Positions 1 to 5,457 of a stretch of DNA of 6,326 bases are shown piece by piece. A program made the translations under genes and the position numbers. Each line of letters begins with the position of its first letter. Position 1 is the first letter of the stretch. This stretch comes from Prevotellaceae bacterium UBA1720. GTDB lineage: Bacteria > Bacteroidota > Bacteroidia > Bacteroidales > Bacteroidaceae. The notes under the pieces were generated by a model. It was given only the letters and a program-made list of their open reading frames with translations. It was not told the DNA's origin and searched no databases. The stretch is from assembly GCA_002317475.1 (NCBI GenBank), contig DCIS01000143.1, positions 1 through 6,326 on the forward strand, written 5' to 3'.

Positions 1-18
1 GGACTGGATGCTTGATTG

Positions 19-60
19 AAACGCAAAACGAGCGGCTTGGATATTACTCCAGGTCGCTCG
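19..60 (-). terminator. Rho-independent terminator of the 58-aa small gene
   Basis: Bases 29-41 and 48-60 form a 13-bp stem (CGAGCG at the base, two G-T wobbles) around the 6-nt loop TATTAC. Read on the minus strand, the stem is followed at once by TTTTGCGTTT (28-19), a usable U-rich tract. There is no such tract on the plus strand, so the direction is clear. It lies 26 nt beyond the stop codon of the minus-strand small gene and probably ends that transcript. Confidence 0.8.
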
Positions 61-86
61 CTTTGGTTAATATGCATGTGTGTTCG

Positions 87-263
87 TCAGGGTTGCTGTC
101 CGTGATCTCTGCACCAAGTCTCGTACTCACTGTAACTTGGTCCGAACCACCAACTGCTGCTCTTCTTGTGACGCTTCTTTTTCTTTGCGTCTTTCTGGGT
201 GTTTTCAGGCTGGTACAGCTTCTTCAGAAGCCAACAGAAGCCTAGTATCAACAGTACTTCCAT
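87..263 (-). CDS. 58-aa single-pass membrane microprotein, unknown function
   Basis: This ORF runs from ATG (263-261) to TGA (89-87) and encodes 58 residues. Residues 3-13 (VLLILGFCWLL) are a short hydrophobic segment. A very basic stretch follows (residues 27-34, KKKKRHKK), then an aromatic, polar tail with WWFGPSYSEYETW at 38-50. The layout suggests a small membrane-anchored protein with a cytoplasmic basic tail, perhaps touching nucleic acid or membrane lipid. I do not recognise the family. Coding status rests on three things: the product is not random-looking, a Bacteroidetes-type promoter lies about 30 nt upstream, and a strong terminator sits just downstream, making a complete monocistronic unit. 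It diverges from the PIN cassette. The plus-strand reading frames over the same bases look like shadows. Function is unknown. Confidence 0.65.
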   Translation of the reverse strand: MEVLLILGFCWLLKKLYQPENTQKDAKKKKRHKKSSSWWFGPSYSEYETWCRDHGQQP

Positions 264-292
264 AGTCTTGAATATAGTTTGTTATTAATGTG

Positions 293-323
293 CAAATATA
301 GCGATTTTTTCTGACATACGCAA
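293..323 (-). promoter_or_regulatory. Bacteroidetes-type promoter for the 58-aa gene
   Basis: On the minus strand a TTG (323-321) is followed by exactly 20 nt and then TATATTTG (300-293). This matches the Bacteroidetes primary sigma pattern of -33 TTG/TTTG, 19-21 nt spacer and -7 TAnnTTTG. Transcription would start near 285-288, giving a leader of about 25 nt before the ATG at 263. The leader is AT-rich with no Shine-Dalgarno sequence, which is normal for this phylum. The site is read from sequence only. Confidence 0.65.
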
Positions 324-426
324 GAAAAACGGCAACTATTTTGAATCTATAATGCTGATTTTAAGTATATTTAATACGCGGATATTGCTATTTGGAATAC
401 ACTTAGGACACCTTTTTGCCCCTCTA

Positions 427-532
427 AAAATAGCATGTCACTTTAAGAGTATTTTTACTTCTTTGTCCGTTCGTTTTTTTGGTCTGATACTTGAACAATG
501 TATTTTCTAAAAGAGACAAAATACTATGTCAC
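427..532. repeat. Imperfect 15-bp direct repeat pair
   Basis: AAAATAGCATGTCAC (427-441) and AAAATACTATGTCAC (518-532) agree at 13 of 15 positions and start 91 bp apart. A further GTCACTTT echo of the first copy's downstream flank occurs near 619. Spaced short direct repeats can be protein-binding sites or recombinase arm sites near an element end. Two copies in AT-rich DNA can also arise by chance. Confidence 0.3.
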
Positions 533-693
533 AAAAAAGAGGATAATAGAAGGTAGATGTGATCATTTTGTGAGTTCGACTATTAGTTGTATGTAACTGC
601 TTGTTGGACCATTCTAACGTCACTTTTTGTTATAATGAACAGATGTTGTTTGCCATCTATACACCCCATAAACGACAATTTTAGTTAAAAAAT

Positions 694-716
694 AGGGTGA
701 TAATGAAAATCACTCT
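694..716. promoter_or_regulatory. Small inverted repeat just upstream of the cassette promoter
   Basis: AGGGTGAT (694-701) pairs with ATCACTCT (709-716) over 8 bp, including one G-T wobble, around a 7-nt loop. It ends 5 nt before the proposed -33 element of the PIN cassette, so it may be an operator. No U-tract follows on the plus strand, so a terminator is less likely. Confidence 0.3.
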
Positions 717-721
717 CCTAA

Positions 722-756
722 TTTGGGGCGAAATTCATTTTTTTTATCTAACTTTG
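722..756 (+). promoter_or_regulatory. Putative promoter of the PIN cassette
   Basis: TTTG (722-725) and TAACTTTG (749-756) resemble the Bacteroidetes -33 and -7 elements. The -7 element fits TAnnTTTG exactly. The spacer is 23 nt, a little longer than the usual 19-21, so the promoter may be weak or need help. Transcription from here would start near 760-764, leaving a leader of only about 10-14 nt before the ATG at 774. This argues against a start at the in-frame TTG at 723, which lies within the promoter. Confidence 0.55.
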
Positions 757-767
757 CAACGCAAAGT
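751..767. promoter_or_regulatory. Perfect palindrome over the -7 element: possible operator or leader hairpin
   Basis: ACTTTGC (751-757) and GCAAAGT (761-767) are perfect inverted repeats separated by AAC. The left arm is part of the proposed -7 element and the right arm lies at the start of the transcript. A protein bound here would block RNA polymerase, so autoregulation is plausible, as in many toxin-antitoxin operons. Part of the symmetry could reflect a start-site preference for TTTGC, so the operator role is inference. Confidence 0.4.
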
Positions 768-773
768 ATAAAT

Positions 774-1556
774 ATGGACAAGTTAGGTGAAATAACAATT
801 CATGTTGTTGGACAAGTAGGCAATGAACCACTTGGACCAGATAACTACGACATCAGTTACCTTAAGGATATGCTTGATGACGTAGAGAGTTTGTTGTACC
901 CTAACGAAAAACGAAATCGCCCTGTTATTTCTTATGAAATGCAAGCTGGTTCTGTAAAACATGTTTTTAGAACAAGTATGCAGAAGGTGACTGAGTTCGG
1001 AGCTGTGCTGTCAATGGTATTATCCAGTGGTAATTTGGATGGTTTGATTCCTGATACAGCAAAGGCGTTTGAACATATCCAAAATCAATCTCGGCAGAAA
1101 GGTTACTCTATTAGTTTTTCTACATCCTTACAGCATGCCCAGGAATTGACTTTTACTCCGGAAACTAATTATATCAGAACAGAACAAATCTGGGCAGAAG
1201 CAGAATTCTATTTTTTCGGAAAGCTTACAGACGCTGGTGGCAAAAATAAGGCTAATATACATTTAGATACCAAGGAATACGGTTTTCTTCTTATCGATGT
1301 AGACAAGGAATATCTTGGAAGTCTTGAAGGAAATCCTCTTTATAAGGAGTTCGGTGTACGAGCAATCGGTAGGCAAAATGTTATTACCGGAGAAATGGAC
1401 TTATCGTCACTAAAACTGGTGGAGATGATAGATTATAATAGAAAATTCAATAGTCAGTATTTGGAAGATTTGATAAAAAAAGCCACACCAAAGTTCCAGG
1501 GGTTAGATGTAGATTCTTGGATTCAAGAAATTAGAGGAGAGAATGCCTATGTCTGA
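774..1556 (+). CDS. 260-aa protein of unrecognised family, partner of the PIN nuclease
   Basis: The ATG at 774 is chosen over the in-frame TTG at 723, because that lies in the probable promoter. No signal peptide or membrane segment is visible, so the protein is probably cytoplasmic. The N-terminal part (about 1-120) has a beta strand (EITIHVVGQ, 6-14), a helix (about 26-41) ending in LLYP, and a strand-turn motif ISYEMQAGSVKHVF (52-65). The C-terminal part (about 130-230) is beta-rich, with AEAEFYFFGKL (141-151), the Gly/Lys-rich turn TDAGGKNKANIHL (152-164) and FGVRAIGRQNV (193-203), then a final helix ending in WIQEIRG. I know no family name and see no DNA-binding helix-turn-helix, so it is not a standard small VapB-type antitoxin. 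The last 8 nt overlap the start of the PIN gene, implying translational coupling and joint function. It is more AT-rich than the transfer operon, which suggests separate acquisition. Roles as antitoxin, sensor or target-recognition subunit are all possible. Confidence 0.85.
   Translation: MDKLGEITIHVVGQVGNEPLGPDNYDISYLKDMLDDVESLLYPNEKRNRPVISYEMQAGSVKHVFRTSMQKVTEFGAVLSMVLSSGNLDGLIPDTAKAFEHIQNQSRQKGYSISFSTSLQHAQELTFTPETNYIRTEQIWAEAEFYFFGKLTDAGGKNKANIHLDTKEYGFLLIDVDKEYLGSLEGNPLYKEFGVRAIGRQNVITGEMDLSSLKLVEMIDYNRKFNSQYLEDLIKKATPKFQGLDVDSWIQEIRGENAYV
1535..1539 (+). promoter_or_regulatory. Shine-Dalgarno-like AGGAG deciding the PIN start
   Basis: AGGAG (1535-1539) lies 9 nt before the ATG at 1549 but only 3 nt before the ATG at 1543, so it favours the second. 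Bacteroidetes rarely depend on such sites, so this is suggestive only. It sits inside the end of the upstream gene, which fits translational coupling. Confidence 0.4.
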
Positions 1557-2037
1557 GAGTGTACTATTAGATACAAGTTTTTTCATACGACTTCTTAATT
1601 CAGAAGATCCATATCACAAGTCTGCAGTAGAGTATTATCGATATTTCATGGAAAAGGGTATTACCATGAAAATGTCGACAATAGCTATTGCTGAGTTCTG
1701 TGTTAAAGGAAGTTTGACAGATTTGCCTATTAGAAACCTCATGTTTGTACCATTCAACATGAATCATGCAACTAAGGCAGGAGAACTTATGTCTATTGTA
1801 TACGATGAAAGAAAGAAGCGTGGAGCCCAGATTACTCCAAGGTCAATTGTTCCTAATGATACAAAGATGTTTGCTCAGGCAGATGTCACTAATGATATTA
1901 AATATTTCTGTTCTGCCGATAGTGAGGCAGTAAAGGTTCATGAGATAATGAAGTCTCGAATTAAAGTTAATTTCCAGTTTATAGACATTCGTTCTCATAC
2001 CTACAATGAAACCTTTGGAATTTTAGACTTGCAGTAA
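1549..2037 (+). CDS. PIN-domain nuclease (VapC-like), probable toxin or effector
   Basis: A 162-residue protein with the PIN ribonuclease pattern. It opens with a strand and the first acidic residue in VLLDTSFF (D8), has a second in STIAIAEF (E49), a third in PNDTKMFAQA (D104) and a fourth in FCSADSEA (D124). In this family these acids bind Mg/Mn ions and cut RNA, often tRNA or rRNA in VapC toxins. All four appear present, so the enzyme looks intact. It is slightly longer than many VapC proteins (about 120-150), with a Lys/Arg-rich insert near 86-99. The start at 1549 is preferred for its spacing from AGGAG; 1543 would add two residues. It overlaps the upstream unknown gene and is followed by a terminator, so the two form a bicistronic unit. 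The usual small DNA-binding antitoxin is missing. The PIN call is fairly sure; a toxin role is inferred. Confidence 0.8.
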   Translation: MSESVLLDTSFFIRLLNSEDPYHKSAVEYYRYFMEKGITMKMSTIAIAEFCVKGSLTDLPIRNLMFVPFNMNHATKAGELMSIVYDERKKRGAQITPRSIVPNDTKMFAQADVTNDIKYFCSADSEAVKVHEIMKSRIKVNFQFIDIRSHTYNETFGILDLQ

Positions 2038-2062
2038 TCAAGATAGAAGAGATTATATACAT

Positions 2063-2110
2063 AAATATCCGAAACTTTCTTTTTCAGAAGATCTCGGATA
2101 TTTTTTATTT
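2063..2110 (+). terminator. Terminator at the convergent junction of the PIN cassette and traG
   Basis: AAATATCCGA (2063-2072) and TCGGATATTT (2094-2103) form a perfect 10-bp stem. Inside it, TTTCT/AGAAG-type pairing can extend the structure around TTTTC. On the plus strand the T-run continues to 2110 (TTTTTTATTT), a good terminator for the PIN transcript 26 nt past its stop. On the minus strand the hairpin lies 2 nt past the traG-like stop and is followed only by TATGTATATA, so it may end that transcript less efficiently. Confidence 0.75.
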
Positions 2111-4372
2111 ATTCCCATTACTTGCAGATTTGATACTTTCCTGTGGATTCCTAGCCTTCTCCTTCTCGAAGATGGCGGCTACCATATTCTTTACGTCACG
2201 CTCCACCTGATTGAAGTTAGCATAGAGGATGCGCTCACGAGCATCGCGTGACTTGAAGTGATAGAACTTAGGGATAGGATAATTCTCATAGTCTGATTCT
2301 TCGGCTTGAATGGCCTTCATGTCCATATCTGTCTTGCAGAAGAATTTGGTTGTCTGGAACTCTTCTGACTTCTGCACATCCATCGTGCCTCCACGCCCGG
2401 TCTTGGTCTTTACAAAGTCGCGTGCTGTCTGTCCGCAGAGCCAACCCGTAGGCAGGTCGGAGATCTTGCTGGCAGGAACGAGGCTATCCATGTTCTCATT
2501 GAGGTTGATGGAGGTCTTATCACGGTCGATGGTCACACCTTTCTTGAGCTGTACCACCTTGCCAAAGATGTCGTTGCTGAGCCATTCAAGTGTCTCCTTG
2601 CTTCGGGCAGAACCACTGACTACATTACCAACAGTCGTGATAATCTTCTGCATACCCACCTTGCCATAGTCCGCTTCAAGCTGCGGCAGTTCCTGGAAAC
2701 CAAGAGCCACACTTACCTTGTTGCTTCGAGCAGTACCAATGAGTCGGTCAATCTTGTGGAAATAGAGTGTTGGCAACTCATCGACGATGATGCTCACAGG
2801 AATATTCTTGCCCTGACCGCTGTTCACACGAGTGACCAGACGGTTCAGGATAAGAGCGTTCAGCGCACCGATGATACTCTCCATCTCAGGGTCATTGGCG
2901 ATAAGCAGATATGAAGGATTCTCAGGATCAGACACCTTCAGGTCGAAATCATCACCATCCTTATGGAACACCCAATATGCCTCCTTGGTAGCCAAACGAG
3001 AGGTATAGACACGCAGTGTGCCAATCATACCTTCCAACTGTTCAAAAGCCTTCTGCTGAAAAGCTGACTGGAAAGGACCGAGGAGAGGAGCCACCTCATT
3101 ATCGGTCTGCAACACATCGAAAATCGTCTGATAACTCTCATTGAGGAACGACAGGATATGAGGCATGTCGCTGTATTCACCCAACCAATAGGCTGCCTCA
3201 GTCTCTATTCCATCCTTGTTAAAGACACGTCCCGAAGGTTTCTTGCGTCCCGTCTTGGGTTCTTCCTCCATCTCTGCTACAAGTTCGTTGCCATTGGCAT
3301 CGTAAGGTTTCTTGTTGTAGTTGCAGAAAAAGAAGATACATGCTGCTAGGAAGTTGACTGCAGAAGTCTGGAAGAACTGGTCGCTACCGCCACCACCTTC
3401 CTTCTTTCCCTTCTGCAAGGATTCAAGAAGCGTCTCTGCCGTTTCTGAAGCAGCAGCAAGTGAGGGAATATAACGAAGCTGAATAGGATTTATTCGTCGG
3501 CTATACTCTACATCCACGAAGTTGATCATGTTGAAGGTAAAATCCTTCTTGCCTTTATGCAGCTTGCTTGTACTCTTGTTCTTGCAATAGTGGTAGTATA
3601 ATTTCTGAGCCAACGTAGGGAACTTGTAGTCGTATACAACCATAGAGAACCCCTTGGCGGAATGCTGACGGATGAAAGGTTCGAGCACAGAGAAAGTCTT
3701 ACCTGAACCTGGCGTACCGACCACGAACGACCCTCGAAAGCAGTTCTCCAAGTTGATCCAGCCCTTACGGAACTTACCCTTGTAATAGAAGCGCATAGGT
3801 ATGTTCACCGAATACTTGTTCTCACGCAGTTCTGAGCATTGTTCGAATGACTCGTTCTCATAGTTGAATCGGTCTTTCAAGAGACCCTCCTTCAGGAACT
3901 TCGAGATGTTATCCAATGCCACATGAATGCATATCGTACCGATAACAGACAGCATCATGTAGAACCACCATGCCAATGGTATCGTGAAGAGTGGAGTCTT
4001 GAGAAATCCATCTCCACTTTCTGCCCCCATACCATACACCCACACGGAGGCGACGAGAATCAGTATGCCGGAAACAAGAGGATAAAGCACTTGACGGCGA
4101 GCATCAAACTCCAGATGTTTCTTGTTGCGTGTTCCGATGCAGGTGACACATACGATGAGCACCGTAGCCAACTTGCTGTACACCAGGTTGCCATCGTTGT
4201 AGATCATCCATGCCTTCATACGGCTGTGGATGTTGCAGAGAATACCATTCCACGCATCAACCACCTCTGGTTGGATGGCGAACATAAAGAACTCCACCAC
4301 CAGAGAAACGTAGATAAGCGTTCTAAAGATTTTATAGGCAGTCTGCAGTTCCTTGCTCTCTTCCATTGCCAT
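2105..4372 (-). CDS. traG: TraG/VirD4-family type IV coupling protein
   Basis: A 755-residue membrane ATPase of the T4SS DNA-transfer (TraG/MobC-like) family of Bacteroidetes conjugative elements. It should link the relaxase-DNA complex to the mating channel and drive DNA export. Hydrophobic segments lie at about 15-34, 66-80, 95-115 and 128-153, anchoring it in the inner membrane. The cytoplasmic ATPase follows, with Walker A GTPGSGKT at 219-226 and Walker B SIIVDELPTLY at 527-537 (D531, E532). The GFQEL segment (558-562, Q560) fits the position of a sensor motif. A linker KKEGGGGSDQFF (323-334) and YWLGEYSDMPHIL (395-407) look like family-typical stretches. Length is normal and no break is seen. 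The ATG at 4372 lies 3 nt after the upstream stop; Met3 is an alternative start. It is the last gene of the transfer operon, facing the PIN cassette. The symbol is used for the family; in some elements the same protein is called MobC. Confidence 0.93.
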   Translation of the reverse strand: MAMEESKELQTAYKIFRTLIYVSLVVEFFMFAIQPEVVDAWNGILCNIHSRMKAWMIYNDGNLVYSKLATVLIVCVTCIGTRNKKHLEFDARRQVLYPLVSGILILVASVWVYGMGAESGDGFLKTPLFTIPLAWWFYMMLSVIGTICIHVALDNISKFLKEGLLKDRFNYENESFEQCSELRENKYSVNIPMRFYYKGKFRKGWINLENCFRGSFVVGTPGSGKTFSVLEPFIRQHSAKGFSMVVYDYKFPTLAQKLYYHYCKNKSTSKLHKGKKDFTFNMINFVDVEYSRRINPIQLRYIPSLAAASETAETLLESLQKGKKEGGGGSDQFFQTSAVNFLAACIFFFCNYNKKPYDANGNELVAEMEEEPKTGRKKPSGRVFNKDGIETEAAYWLGEYSDMPHILSFLNESYQTIFDVLQTDNEVAPLLGPFQSAFQQKAFEQLEGMIGTLRVYTSRLATKEAYWVFHKDGDDFDLKVSDPENPSYLLIANDPEMESIIGALNALILNRLVTRVNSGQGKNIPVSIIVDELPTLYFHKIDRLIGTARSNKVSVALGFQELPQLEADYGKVGMQKIITTVGNVVSGSARSKETLEWLSNDIFGKVVQLKKGVTIDRDKTSINLNENMDSLVPASKISDLPTGWLCGQTARDFVKTKTGRGGTMDVQKSEEFQTTKFFCKTDMDMKAIQAEESDYENYPIPKFYHFKSRDARERILYANFNQVERDVKNMVAAIFEKEKARNPQESIKSASNGNK

Positions 4373-4375
4373 AAG

Positions 4376-4633
4376 CTAATCGTCTAAGTCTTGTTCGTAA
4401 GTAAAGATAGGACCCGTCCATATCTTGCGTATTTCTCCAATGATACGGTCATGCTCTTGTTGGAGGATGGCCTTGTATCGCTTGTTGTCATCCATGCAAG
4501 CCTTCATCGTCTCGCGGAACTCCATCACTGTCTCCATGGTGTTGAGCACAGTGACCAGCTCGTTAGTGAGCCGGTCGTACTGTGCCTTCACTTCTGGTGT
4601 CACACCACAGATAGGAATAATCTCCCTTGTCAT
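4376..4633 (-). CDS. 85-aa helical protein of the transfer operon, unknown function
   Basis: An 85-residue protein of unrecognised family. Residues about 12-72 are predicted by eye to be almost all helical and rich in charged residues (DRLTNELVTVLNTMETVMEF, then KACMDDNKRYKAI), which could form a coiled coil or helical bundle. It ends in an acidic tail, EQDLDD. No signal peptide or membrane segment is visible. Its ATG overlaps the stop of the preceding gene in an ATGA (4633-4630), and the coupling protein begins 3 nt after its stop. Such tight coupling suggests a cytoplasmic accessory that works with one of these two neighbours, for example in assembling or loading the coupling ATPase. That role is inference from position only. 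Confidence 0.8.
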   Translation of the reverse strand: MTREIIPICGVTPEVKAQYDRLTNELVTVLNTMETVMEFRETMKACMDDNKRYKAILQQEHDRIIGEIRKIWTGPIFTYEQDLDD

Positions 4634-5430
4634 ACGATGTCCCCTTTCTCTGTTTCATCAGCAAGAATCTCATCTTCGGCAGTGAGGGGTTCATCGACCA
4701 CAGGAGCTACAAACTCCTCCTGCTCATCAAGGTAGTACCATACACCATCCTCTTTCTTGACGTTCATCTTCAGATGCAATCCCATAAGGGAAAGAAGTTG
4801 CTTGATACGCTCCAAGGAAGAAGGACCGAAATCTGGGATGTACAAAATCTCCTTTTCAGAGCAACGCACAAGGTCGGCAAAGGTTTTGATACCCTCGTCA
4901 TTGAGACGGTTGGAGATGCGCAGCGAGATCAGCCCGTAGGGTATCTCTCTGCCAAGCATATCACAGCGTACCCAGTTTCCGTCTTCCTCATCCTTATCAC
5001 TCAGATATATACCCATCTCAGGCAGGATATGTTCATTCAGCACATCATTCATGGCAGACACCTTGATATTGGTACGTTCCGCAATATCGTGTATCTTCTC
5101 AATGCTTTCATCGTTGTTACGTTCTTCAAGAAGGGCCTTCAGTGCCTCGATGACATTATCTACCGTGCGCTTGGCTGTATATACACTGGTACTGCCAATG
5201 GTATTGGCGCTGATAGCCTCCATCTTCTTGCAAAGCATCATCATACTGAGATACCCAAGAGCAATGGTAGTGGCCAGAACGAAAGCCAATGCAAAATGAC
5301 CACTGAGCAGAAGAGCTGCCATGATGAGACCGAGTGACCAGCACAAGGTGTTTGTAATACGACGAGCCAGAGGCTTACGGGTGAAGCGAGCCATGTAGAA
5401 CTGCTTCATGCTTTTGAAAATGTTGCACAT
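4630..5430 (-). CDS. Membrane protein with RNA polymerase alpha-CTD-like helix-hairpin-helix domain
   Basis: A 266-residue protein with four parts. A basic N-terminus (RFTRKPLARR, 15-24) precedes two hydrophobic helices (about 29-46 and 48-66). By the positive-inside rule this puts both ends in the cytoplasm. A helical linker (about 70-135) follows. Residues 164-222 closely resemble the C-terminal domain of the RNA polymerase alpha subunit: SLRISNRLNDEGI, FADLVRCSEKEIL, then PDFGPSSLERIKQLL and GLHL. Compared by eye with E. coli RpoA, R171, N174, G202 and S205 occupy the positions of DNA-contact residues R265, N268, G296 and S299; the K298 position is S204. The tail (about 236-264) is strongly acidic. 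It lacks the rest of RpoA, so it is not a polymerase subunit. It lies 27 nt after the lipoprotein gene and overlaps the 85-aa gene. It may bring DNA or a nucleoprotein to the membrane near TraG, or use the fold for protein contact. Domain likeness is strong; function is inferred. Confidence 0.85.
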   Translation of the reverse strand: MCNIFKSMKQFYMARFTRKPLARRITNTLCWSLGLIMAALLLSGHFALAFVLATTIALGYLSMMMLCKKMEAISANTIGSTSVYTAKRTVDNVIEALKALLEERNNDESIEKIHDIAERTNIKVSAMNDVLNEHILPEMGIYLSDKDEEDGNWVRCDMLGREIPYGLISLRISNRLNDEGIKTFADLVRCSEKEILYIPDFGPSSLERIKQLLSLMGLHLKMNVKKEDGVWYYLDEQEEFVAPVVDEPLTAEDEILADETEKGDIV

Positions 5431-5457
5431 AATTTCTTTTGATGATAGGGTAAATGA

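Larger units (their letters stand above)
324..721. other. AT-rich intergenic region with no convincing gene
   Basis: About 400 bp between two divergent transcripts. All reading frames here are short. The longest, 352-510 on the plus strand (52 codons), lacks a promoter or any recognisable product. What can be seen is an imperfect 15-bp direct repeat, a small hairpin at 694-716, several T-runs, and a sigma70-looking TATAATG near 631 that is not a typical Bacteroidetes promoter. The length is much greater than the few-nt gaps in the transfer operon. It could hold regulatory sites, a small RNA or the scar of an insertion boundary; none of these can be shown from sequence alone. Confidence 0.5.

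Noticed and set aside
12..245. Plus-strand ORF of 77 codons with hydrophobic residues
   Set aside because: It is antisense to the 58-aa gene, runs through that gene's terminator and lacks a promoter; the minus-strand unit explains the region better.
352..510. Plus-strand ORF of 52 codons in the AT-rich gap
   Set aside because: Its composition (Ile/Leu/Phe rich) is what AT-rich DNA gives by chance, with no promoter, terminator or recognisable motif.
622..637. TATAATG near 631 as a sigma70-type -10 box for the cassette
   Set aside because: Bacteroidetes housekeeping promoters use TAnnTTTG, and it would leave a leader of well over 100 nt; the TAACTTTG at 749 fits better.
723..773. N-terminal extension of the PIN-partner protein from TTG 723
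   Set aside because: The TTG lies in the probable -33 element and the -7 box is within the extension, so it would not be in the mRNA.
774..1556. Calling the 260-aa protein a VapB-type antitoxin
   Set aside because: It is about three times too long and has no visible AbrB, RHH or HTH DNA-binding motif; only the pairing with PIN suggests antagonism.
3923..4387. Plus-strand ORF (154 codons) opposite the N-terminus of the coupling protein
   Set aside because: His/Cys-rich product with no motif, fully antisense to an intact conserved gene.
4627..5337. Long plus-strand ORF (236 codons) opposite the alpha-CTD-like gene
   Set aside because: The minus-strand frame has a clear domain, membrane helices and operon overlaps; the plus frame is its shadow.
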